The translations under genes were made by a program, and so were the position numbers. 64,000 nucleotides of DNA from Ignavibacteria bacterium. GTDB taxonomy: Bacteria; Bacteroidota; Ignavibacteria; Tepidaquicellales; Tepidaquicellaceae. This document shows, piece by piece, positions 56,648 through 64,000 of the stretch (its first letter is position 1; every line of letters begins with the position of its first letter). The stretch covers positions 186,001-250,000 of the forward strand of contig JADJWZ010000002.1 in the NCBI GenBank assembly GCA_016716125.1, read 5' to 3'. Under the pieces are notes generated by a model, which saw nothing but the letters and a program-made list of their open reading frames with translations, was not told where the DNA came from and searched no databases.

Positions 56648-56660
56648 TTTTATTTATATA

Positions 56661-56721
56661 TCTCAATCTGGAAAAGATTACTGATTCTAACATACAGTGT
56701 TTTTCAGATTGAGATTTTTTT
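56661..56721 (+). terminator. Rho-independent terminator
   Basis: TCTCAATCTG pairs with CAGATTGAGA across a 34-nt loop whose flanks pair further (GAAAA / TTTTT), then a seven-T run. Confidence 0.85.
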
Positions 56722-56792
56722 GTATACCGAAGCAATAGTTTATTTTGGTGAACCTGGATAAAAAATATTTTGAAATTAAATCCATTCATAAA

Positions 56793-58415
56793 ATGGTAAA
56801 CAGAATGAGTAAAATTATTACTCTAATTATAATTATAGCTTTTCTATCTATTGTTAATATTAATTTTGCGAAAAAAGATAATTTCAAATATTCCGTAAGT
56901 ATAAATCCTGTCAGCATTCCAGACCTTCCAGGACTTCATTCTTTTGTAACCGCGCATCACAATGGAAAATGGCTGATAATCGGCGGCAGAAAAGACGGCT
57001 CACATGCAAGACAGCCTTTCAGAGCATTTCCGGGTGATGAAAATAACACCGGGATTTATGTAATAGATGCAAAAGCTAAAAAGTACTGGAGCTCATCCGT
57101 AAATGAACTTCCGTTAAGTTTAAAAGAGCAGATGCAGTCCGGCAATATGAATTATTATCAGGATGGAAATATACTATATATTACCGGCGGGTACGGTTAC
57201 AGCGCTTCTGCGGATGATCATATTACTTATCCATATTTAACTTCTGTCTCTGTGCCGGAACTGATAAATTCAGTTATAAATGGATATCCTGTAAGTATAC
57301 ATTTTAAGCAAATTAAAGATGATATTTTTGCCGTGACCGGCGGGCAGATGGGGAAGATAGGAAATACTTTCTACCTGATCGGAGGACAGAGATTTGACGG
57401 CAGATATAATCCAATGGGTCACAGAACTTATAAACAGACTTATACTGACGGTATAAGGAAGTTTGAAATTCAAAATACGAAGTCAAAATTAAGTTATTCG
57501 GAACTTGAAACAATTACCGATCAGGCGCATCTTCACAGAAGAGATTTTAATCTTCTCCCGCAGATTTTTCCTGACGGAAGCTATGGCTATACAGTTTCTT
57601 CCGGTGTCTTTCAGACAAATGCAGATCTGCCTTTTTTTTATCCTGTTGATATTACTGCTTCCGGATATATACCGGTAACTTCTTTTAATCAGTATTTAAG
57701 TAATTATCATACAGCAAAGGTATCATTGTATGATAAAAAGAATAAACAGATGAATACTTTATTCTTCGGAGGAATAAGTCAGTATTATTTTTCCGGAAAT
57801 GATTTTGTAACTGATTTAAATGTACCGTATGTAAAAACAATCAGCAGACTTTCAAGATATGCTGACGGTTCCCAACGGGAGTATGTTTTGCCTGTCGAAA
57901 TGCCTTTACTTGCAGGTGCGAACGGAGAGTTCATTCCCTTTCATAATATATCAGTTTATTCAAATGGAATTTTAAATCTGAATAAGATCAGGGGAGATTC
58001 TGTAATTATCGGATTTATTTACGGAGGTATAATAAGTTCAGAACTCAACCCATTCTCGAGGAATAATTTTAATTCAACTTATGCAGGCAATATAATTTAT
58101 GAAGTGAGTCTTATTAAGTATAATTCAGTTCAGGGTCTGGCTATTGACGGAAGTAATCCTTTTTCAGCGGAAGTTTTCAAAGAAGGAACGGGTAATTATA
58201 CAGCCGAACTGAATATTCCTTATAACGGTATAACTGAATTATATGTAACGGATGGTTCCGGAAAAATTGTTTTTCAGAAAACATTTAAAAATTTAAAAAA
58301 AGGGAAGCAAACAATAGAGATACCGGACAAAAAAATGTCAACAGCAGATGGATACAATTTTAATTTTATGTTTGATTATAAATTTGCTTATACAGAACAA
58401 GTCTTGATAAGGTAA
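56793..58415 (+). CDS. Exported Kelch-like beta-propeller protein
   Basis: The ATG at 56793 (MVNRMSKIITLIIIIAFLS) gives a signal peptide; another ATG at 56805 is also usable, and a GTG at 56745 would add a non-signal lead. Kelch-type blades: GKWLIIGGRKDGSHARQPF, NILYITGGYGYSAS, IGNTFYLIGGQRFDGRYNP, LNTLFFGGISQYYFSG-like. The C-terminus (~470-540) is a beta-domain resembling a sorting/carrier domain (ELYVTDGSGKIVFQKTF). Probably surface-bound; ligand unknown. Convergent with the next gene across a bidirectional terminator. Confidence 0.75.
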   Translation: MVNRMSKIITLIIIIAFLSIVNINFAKKDNFKYSVSINPVSIPDLPGLHSFVTAHHNGKWLIIGGRKDGSHARQPFRAFPGDENNTGIYVIDAKAKKYWSSSVNELPLSLKEQMQSGNMNYYQDGNILYITGGYGYSASADDHITYPYLTSVSVPELINSVINGYPVSIHFKQIKDDIFAVTGGQMGKIGNTFYLIGGQRFDGRYNPMGHRTYKQTYTDGIRKFEIQNTKSKLSYSELETITDQAHLHRRDFNLLPQIFPDGSYGYTVSSGVFQTNADLPFFYPVDITASGYIPVTSFNQYLSNYHTAKVSLYDKKNKQMNTLFFGGISQYYFSGNDFVTDLNVPYVKTISRLSRYADGSQREYVLPVEMPLLAGANGEFIPFHNISVYSNGILNLNKIRGDSVIIGFIYGGIISSELNPFSRNNFNSTYAGNIIYEVSLIKYNSVQGLAIDGSNPFSAEVFKEGTGNYTAELNIPYNGITELYVTDGSGKIVFQKTFKNLKKGKQTIEIPDKKMSTADGYNFNFMFDYKFAYTEQVLIR

Positions 58416-58522
58416 TATTGATTATATCTGAGCTGTTATGCGTCATACCGCACCATGACAATTCCCGATTAACCAGATAAAACAAATATCAGTATATAAA
58501 ATAAATGCCGAAGTTTAGATTC

Positions 58523-58556
58523 AAAAAAACCGGATCGTAAGACCCGGATTTTTTTA
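58523..58556. terminator. Bidirectional Rho-independent terminator
   Basis: CCGGATC-GTAA-GACCCGG stem (one A/C mismatch) bounded by A7 on the left and T7 on the right, so it serves both convergent genes (ends at 58415 and 58581). Confidence 0.88.
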
Positions 58557-58580
58557 TGTGAGTTGTAAATGAAATAGTAA

Positions 58581-59769
58581 TTACTTAACGACTACCATTT
58601 TATTGACAGCTATGTCGCTTGAGTTTGAGTTTGTAATAATATATTCCGCTTGCAAGATTCGATGCATTGAAGTTAATCGTGTAATATCCTGCTGTTCTGA
58701 AATCGTTCAGAATTGTCTCTACTTCTTTTCCCGTGAGATCATAGATCTTGAGTATTACATTACCGTTATTCGGAAGAGCAAAGTCTATCCTTGTCGATGG
58801 ATTGAACGGATTCGGATAGTTTTGTGACAGTTTGAATTTATTCGGAACACCGATGTTGACAAATCCCGAGAGATCATAGTACTCAAAGTTTCCGTTGAAG
58901 TCTATTTGTTTGAGCCTGTAATTATAACTTCCCGGGTTTAGTTTCTTATCGACATAAGTGTAATCCGAAGGAACATTTGAATTACCTCTACCTTCTATAA
59001 ATCCGATCTTAGTCCATACACCATCGGTTTTTCTTTCAATATCAAATCCTGTGTTATTTGTTTCCATTGAGGTCGTCCAGCTTAAAGTAACATTTCCGTT
59101 ATCTGCGGCTGCTGTGAATGAATTCAGTTCTACCGGTAAAGGTTTGTCAAAATTCATCAGGCATGTTGCAGTATTGGGAAATGCGCAGGAATCAATACAT
59201 TGGAAAGTTATCAATTCTCCGAGGCAGTTATTCCAGCAGCTGTAGTTATAAATTGTATCACCATTGTAACATACATAGGGAACAAGCGGATCAATGCAGT
59301 TATCAACCGGATGCGGAGTCATTGTGACTTTCATTACAACAGAATCATAATATGTGTTGTATGTGTAGTCAAAATTGGAAGGATATACTACTTCGAATTT
59401 TATATCCTGACAAGTGACAGTATCCCAGTTAATCTGAGGTTCCCTGACTTTTACCTGATCCAATTCATCATCATAGAAACCAATATACCATTCCAGAACC
59501 CAGGGATTGCACGGATCTACAAGTTTCATTTTGTTCACTCCGCAGTGCAGCTCTTCATATATAAAGTGATCAGGAAAGTCCGGACCATATACCTTTTCAA
59601 AGAAATACTGACCTTCGAGATGTGTAACAGGATCATTAGGGTGATCATAAATTTCAATATGAGGTACGCCCGGATCACATGCAACCTGTCCTGAACCAGT
59701 ATTTGAAAGAAAAGCTGAGATGGAAATTGCGAGAATGAGTATAAAACCTATTTTTACTAATTTGTTCAT
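58581..59769 (-). CDS. T9SS-secreted protein (frameshifted at the C-terminus)
   Basis: 389 residues in the first frame, ending LKLKRHSCQ at 58600. Removing one T from the plus-strand TTT at 58624-58626 extends it to SSDIAVNKMVVVK at 58581, the normal ending of a sorting domain. Layout: signal peptide (...STGSGQ), an N-terminal Cys-rich region, an FN3-like domain (NVTLSWTTSMETNNTGFDI), and the type-IX sorting domain (LSQNYPNPFNPSTRIDF). Exported and probably surface-anchored; function unknown. Confidence 0.83.
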
Positions 59770-60637
59770 TGTTGAACTCCTTAAAATTAAATTTAAATTT
59801 TTTAAAAAGATTCAATCAATTAAATTATTTTTTCACCGGCCAAATTGATTACTGTTAGGGGACCGGTGAAAATTTCCGGCCTGGTTTCATTCATTTATCC
59901 TCCTGAAAAATAATTAAAATTAAAAAGGGATTTTTTGAAAATAAAATCCCATTCGCCTTTATATAAAATATGGTGCAACTTTCATTCCTTTAAAAAAACA
60001 GTTAAAACATTCTAAATAGTTATCTTTTATAATTAATATGTAGAGAAAATACTCATATTGAAATAATTCAGGGCATTAATAAACAGTTTACATTACGGAA
60101 GATTCGATTGAATAAAACTAAAATGCAGGATTTGCTGCGAGTCAGATAATTACCTCGAAGAAATTTTACTTAAGTTTAATTTCGGGGAAGCGCTAATATT
60201 TATTAAAGAAAAGACGAATGAAATATATCCGCTTGTTGCATATCACTTTAAATATATATAATTCGATGAAGGAACCTCTGTTTCAAAAGTATAATAAGTC
60301 AAAAAAGATTTTAGAAAATTTTTTATAACATTTTATTATGATCCGCGAACATTCGTAAAATCAATCTTATCCGCATTCCATAAATCATGAGGTATGTAAA
60401 GACGGTTTATGACTGATGAAACTTTAAGATTTTGTTGGAAATTTGTTAGAATAATTATTACTTTTGTATTCTAAACTTTTTAAACAACATATTCCCCAAG
60501 GAAAGGAGTCCCTTAATTTGATTCCGGATAAAATTATTGCAGCCCTTTTGTAGAAATTTCATTCCGGAGATTCACAAAACTGCCGGGTCTTTGCAGTTTT
60601 TTTTAAAAAAATTTATTAATCTAAATTTTAAAAAGTC
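59770..60637. other. Intergenic region, 868 bp, with a coding-like remnant
   Basis: Mostly AT-rich. Within 60124-60260 an uninterrupted frame without start reads ...NYLEEILLKFNFGEAL... HFKYI, which looks like the remains of a GAF-type sensor domain but is too short to name. A terminator-like hairpin lies at 60577. No complete gene seen. Confidence 0.5.
60577..60604 (+). terminator. Terminator-like hairpin upstream of T9SS pseudogene
   Basis: AAAACTGC / GCAGTTTT, 8-bp stem, 8-nt loop, T run. It ends ~34 bp before the ATG at 60638 on the same strand, so it could be an attenuator or the end of a preceding small transcript. Confidence 0.6.
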
Positions 60638-61580
60638 ATGAAAATCATTACAACTTTTTTTGCTTTAACAGTACTACTTTTTACTTTATTAATAATGCCA
60701 GATAAGGTGAAAGCTGATTTTGTAGGAACGAGTCCTTTTACAGATTCAGTTTATGTCTTTGATCCTTCCTGGAATGTACTCTCAAGAAAGGCAATAACTC
60801 TATCCGGATTTACAGTACTGGGAGCCACTTCTGTCACATGGAATTCAGATGATCTTTTATTTTACGCTATAGTAAGAACATCAACACCCGACCGAAGACT
60901 TGTAACAATAGACCCGGCTACAGGAATCTGTACGGATATTGGTGATCTGGGAGGTAATTTTTCTTCAATTACATATTCATCTACTGACGGAATTATATGC
61001 AATGGGTTAGGTTATATTGATCCCATTTCCGGTCGAATTAACTTCGTTCACGTCCTCAATAAACGGCAGGAATGTAGAATTAAACTGACAACATCTTTGA
61101 AACGAACAACTCGGGATTTGAGATCGAGCGTTCATTAGTTAACAGTGTATGGTCAAAAGTTGCAGAGAACGGAAATGGTACAACAACTTTTCAGTCAATT
61201 ATTCATTTACCGATAAAGGATTATCAACGGAAAATTATAATTACAGACTGAAACAGATTGACTTCAACGGCAATTTGAGTATTTCAATCTGAGCAATGAA
61301 GTTATTGTTGGTATTCCCGCAAAATTTGATCTGTCGCAAAACTATCCGAACCCTTTCAACCCGTCAACGAAAATAAATTTCGATCTTCCCATTGACGGAA
61401 TTATAAGCATTAAATTATTTGATGTATCCGAAGGAAGTTGCTTCAATAGTTAACGAAGTCAAAACCGCAGGTTACTATTCGGTAAATTTTAATGCCGGTA
61501 ATTTATCAAGCGGAGTTTATTTTTATACCATTACTGCAGGAAGCTTTGCTGAGACGAAGAAGATGGCGCTTATAAGATAG
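60638..61580 (+). pseudogene. T9SS-secreted protein gene with multiple frameshifts
   Basis: A signal peptide (MKIITTFFALTVLLFTLLIM) and a beta-rich domain (DSVYVFDPSWNVLSRKAITL) are intact to ~61040. From there to ~61450 the frame must be changed several times (near 61030, 61078, 61094, 61180, 61273, 61428) to recover NGRNVELN, NSGFEIERS, YNYRLKQIDFNGN, LSQNYPNPFNPSTKINF and SSGVYFYTITAG, the standard FN3-like plus type-IX sorting domain. All changes are one-base losses in short runs. Either a decaying gene or locally poor sequence. Confidence 0.8.
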
Positions 61581-61650
61581 TTTGCAGTTAATAGTTAATA
61601 GTTAATAGTTAATAGTTTGCAGTTAATAGTTAATAGTTAATAGTTAATAA
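61577..61650. repeat. Heptamer repeat (AGTTAAT)n
   Basis: AGTTAAT/TAGTTAA units repeated in two blocks separated by TTTGCAG. Low-complexity spacer immediately after the broken T9SS gene. Confidence 0.85.
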
Positions 61651-61657
61651 TAATTTG

Positions 61658-61688
61658 GCCGGAGGAATAGTTTTTCTTCCGGCTTTTT
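61658..61688 (+). terminator. Rho-independent terminator
   Basis: GCCGGA stem pairing with TCCGGC around AGTTTTT-containing loop, then T7. Ends the T9SS gene's transcript before the IS element. Confidence 0.82.
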
Positions 61689-61821
61689 TATTTTAGCCGC
61701 ATGAGATAGGTGTTGTCTCCATCCGCCAACCGGGTTCCCGGTTTGCCTTTTAATAAAGGCCGATTAACAGTTATTAGTTAGTAGTTAATAGTTAGTAGTT
61801 AATTAATAATTGATAATTAAT

Positions 61822-62929
61822 AACTGAAGTTACGCAAAGATGAAAACTATAAGCAAAATAAAGCGGTTATATAGTTGTTATGAACAAACTAATTTTCAAA
61901 ACCGCCTTATTTGCTTATATAAATTCTATTTGTTTTAGAAATTTTAGTCCAACATGTGTTAAAATTTCTAAAATCTATAACAACAATATAGTTGTTGATT
62001 CCAAATGCTCTTGTATCTCACACGATAAGCTGCAACGATTATTGCAGATGGAGCAGAAATGGAATTTATTTTTAAAGCAAAAATATAGTCATCTGATCAG
62101 CAAGAAATTTGATTTAAGTTACAATAAATCAAAAAGAAAAAAAACGTTCTTAATCGTTGACGACACAATACTTGCTAAGCCGTTTAGTAAAGAACTTGAA
62201 TTATTATCTTGGGTTTATTCACCCAGCGACAAAAAATCTTTGCTTGGTCTAAATGCTGTATTTGTTATCTGGACTGACGGTAACACCCGTTTCCCAATTG
62301 GCTTTCGCCTGATGAATAAAGATGACAAAAAATCCCGCATTGATCTGGCAATGGATATTTTGAAAGATGCTAAAAATTTTTACAAAGTAAATCCAGATTA
62401 TGTTTTAATGGATTCTTTTTATCCGGCTGCAAAATTATTAAAACTGATTCGTAAATTCAGATGGCATTGGATCGCAAAAATAAAATCTAACCGTCTGATA
62501 AATAATGTTCAAGTTAAAGATTTCTTTAGTTACAGATACGGAAATAAAACTGGTCAAATGTATCAGAAAAAAGTTAGAGTTAAAGTAAAAGTTACTAAAC
62601 AAAATGATAATTACTGGGCAACTAGTGATATTAAATTAGAGTCTGCTATTATTAGAAAACTATATAAAAAACGACAAATAATTGAAGAGTTCTTTAAAAT
62701 TCTAAAATCAGAGCTTAAGATTGAAGGTTGTCCATCTAGAACTAGAACAGCGCAAGTAAATCATATCTTTTTCGTTTTACTTGCTTTTTGTCAGCTTGAA
62801 GAATTTAGAATCAAAAAAAACATTACAACAATTTACAAAATAAGATTAGTACTTTTTAATTGCATTATTCAAAAAAACCTAAAATGGAATTTAAAATCAA
62901 ACAAGTTTTAGCTTTGCGTAACTTCAGTT
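61822..62929. mobile_element. IS4-family insertion sequence, intact
   Basis: About 1.1 kb with 18-bp perfect terminal inverted repeats AACTGAAGTTACGCAAAG. One complete DDE transposase inside. It is inserted in AT-rich repeats (TTGATAA/AGTTAAT type) that continue on both sides (61767-61821 and 62930-62953), which hides any target duplication. Confidence 0.92.
61880..62911 (+). CDS. IS4-family DDE transposase
   Basis: 343 residues, complete. DDE-type catalytic acids in LIVDDTILA (~93), YVLMDSFYPA (~176) and the C-terminal YKKRQIIEEFFKILK (~261-275), which matches the Y-(2)-R-(3)-E-(6)-K signature of IS4. The stop overlaps the right terminal inverted repeat region. No frame break, so the element is potentially active. 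Confidence 0.93.
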   Translation: MNKLIFKTALFAYINSICFRNFSPTCVKISKIYNNNIVVDSKCSCISHDKLQRLLQMEQKWNLFLKQKYSHLISKKFDLSYNKSKRKKTFLIVDDTILAKPFSKELELLSWVYSPSDKKSLLGLNAVFVIWTDGNTRFPIGFRLMNKDDKKSRIDLAMDILKDAKNFYKVNPDYVLMDSFYPAAKLLKLIRKFRWHWIAKIKSNRLINNVQVKDFFSYRYGNKTGQMYQKKVRVKVKVTKQNDNYWATSDIKLESAIIRKLYKKRQIIEEFFKILKSELKIEGCPSRTRTAQVNHIFFVLLAFCQLEEFRIKKNITTIYKIRLVLFNCIIQKNLKWNLKSNKF

Positions 62930-63231
62930 GATAATTGATAATTGATAATTTATAAACAGCAATCTTGTTATTGATGTTTTAAATAGTTTGTTTTACTTTG
63001 CATACAACCCACTAAAGAAACTAAATCTTTAAAATCAATCCAAGTTTATTGACCAGGTCTCTGCATAACAGGAATAGTTTTTTAAAATATTTAAATCAAT
63101 TCAAATTTTTTTATAAAACTAATTCCGGAGTTACCGTATAAAAAAATCAAATATTAAAACTTTAGAATTGAACAGTATAATTCTAATTATTATAGGTGTA
63201 AATTTTTTCTAAACTTACAAATTAAAAAATC
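62930..63231. other. Intergenic region, 302 bp, no gene seen
   Basis: AT-rich DNA between the IS element and the sulfatase. The first ~25 bp continue the TTGATAA-type repeats. No promoter, hairpin or RNA gene recognised. Confidence 0.6.
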
Positions 63232-64000
63232 ATTATAGCAAACAATGAAATTGGAAGAGACATACTTCCTATTCCTGAAAGAAAGCACGTAGGACTGACC
63301 ACTTATGATGCTAAAGACCCCGATACAAAATTTCCGCCAATTACAGAGATTCGTCCGCCGAAAGGTGCGCCGAATGTTCTTGTGGTATTACTTGATGACG
63401 TGGGATTTGCGGCTTCAGGTCCGTTCGGCGGTGTGATCGACACACCGACTGCAGATGAGCTCGCAAAGAATGGTTTGAGATATAACAGATTTCATACAAC
63501 TGCACTATGCTCTCCGACACGAGCTGCAATACTGACCGGAAGGAATCACCATTCAGTAGGTATGGGAGGTATAACAGAAATTGCAACTTCAGCTCCGGGA
63601 TATTGCTCAGTCATTCCAAAAGATAAAGCTCCGCTTGCATTGACATTAAAGTTAAACGGTTACTCAACTGCTCAATTCGGTAAATGCCACGAAGTTCCGG
63701 TCTGGCAGACAAGCCCTATGGGACCTTATGATCAATGGCCTACCGGCGGGGGAGGATTTGAATATTTTTACGGATTTATCGGCGGAGAAACAAATCAATG
63801 GTATCCTGCAATATATGACGGGACAACACCGGTCGAACCGGAAAAAACTCCTGAAGAAGGTTATCACTTTACTGATGATATGACTGACAAAGCGATTAAT
63901 TGGATACAGCAGCAAAAGTCATTAATGCCGGACAAACCGTTTTACGTATACTTTGCTCCCGGCGCTACTCACGCGCCTCATCATGTACCTAAAGAATACA
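63232..64000 (+). CDS. Arylsulfatase, cut by window end; start unclear
   Basis: Hydrolyses sulfate esters; ~256 residues are visible. Motifs: NVLVVLLDDVGFA (metal-binding Asp pair, ~48-60), the formylglycine site CSPTRAAILTGR (~93, Cys type), then HSVGMGGITEIA, FGKCHEV and the HAPHHVPKEY at the edge. An in-frame stop lies just upstream and no ATG, GTG or TTG precedes the conserved start; ATT at 63232 is the nearest plausible initiator, or an indel hides the true start. No signal peptide is visible from this start. Confidence 0.8.
   Translation, partial: MIANNEIGRDILPIPERKHVGLTTYDAKDPDTKFPPITEIRPPKGAPNVLVVLLDDVGFAASGPFGGVIDTPTADELAKNGLRYNRFHTTALCSPTRAAILTGRNHHSVGMGGITEIATSAPGYCSVIPKDKAPLALTLKLNGYSTAQFGKCHEVPVWQTSPMGPYDQWPTGGGGFEYFYGFIGGETNQWYPAIYDGTTPVEPEKTPEEGYHFTDDMTDKAINWIQQQKSLMPDKPFYVYFAPGATHAPHHVPKEY

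Noticed and set aside
61577..61650. Heptamer repeats as a CRISPR or origin iteron set
   Set aside because: Contiguous low-complexity AGTTAAT without spacers, DnaA boxes or a replication gene nearby.

Overview
This AT-rich window looks like a chromosomal segment of the Bacteroidota/Ignavibacteriota (Chlorobi-side) lineage. The evidence is secreted proteins ending in type IX secretion (T9SS) sorting domains with the hallmark YPNPFNPST, near absence of Shine-Dalgarno sequences, a dockerin-like C-terminus of a kind I associate with this group, and a conserved acidic Bacteroidota protein. No species can be named from the sequence alone.

Layout. 1-5.7 kb: a CPC-type copper P-ATPase (cut by the window edge), folP, metG, a DCC-family protein and a metallophosphatase. 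6-11.3 kb: a DinB-like gene, then a striking array in front of gyrA. Five truncated copies of the gyrA start (codons 1-32) each run into a ~215-bp double-hairpin element, then the intact gyrA follows, and one related element sits behind the gyrA stop, followed by a second copy of the gyrA 3' end. 11.3-15.5 kb: threonine aldolase, a SerC-like aminotransferase, a SerB-SerA fusion and tRNA-Gly(CCC). 15.5-20.2 kb: a VCBS-repeat protein, a DUF4440 lipoprotein, a block of short palindromic repeats, rfbA-rfbC, a UDP-glucuronate decarboxylase-type gene and queF. 20.2-26.4 kb: a complete peptide ABC transporter of the Yej/Opp type. 26.9-32.8 kb: secreted and membrane proteins (sugar dehydrogenase, GT-C-like glycosyltransferase, right-handed beta-helix protein).

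32.9-52.7 kb is a copper/silver-type metal-resistance island. It holds two tripartite RND pumps (B1-A1-C1 contiguous; C2-B2 separated from A2 by about 6.6 kb), a His-rich and a Cys-rich small exported protein, two paralogous HMA proteins, a Met-rich lipoprotein, a multicopper oxidase, a CopB-type CPH ATPase and an HMA-MauE-like fusion. Together these would oxidise Cu(I), buffer it in the periplasm, and export it from cytoplasm and periplasm. 52.9-56.7 kb carries stress-type small genes (DUF2892, OsmC, DUF1801, DUF1569, acidic protein, HPF, ArsR). 56.7-61.6 kb has T9SS-type secreted proteins, the last badly broken. 61.8-62.9 kb is an intact IS4-family element, and the window ends inside an arylsulfatase.

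At least eight genes (VCBS, gyrA, rfbA, uxs, oppC/yejE, hpf and two T9SS genes) are interrupted by single-base length changes in short homopolymers. That pattern suggests residual long-read sequencing error more than wholesale gene decay, so these genes are annotated across their frameshifts.
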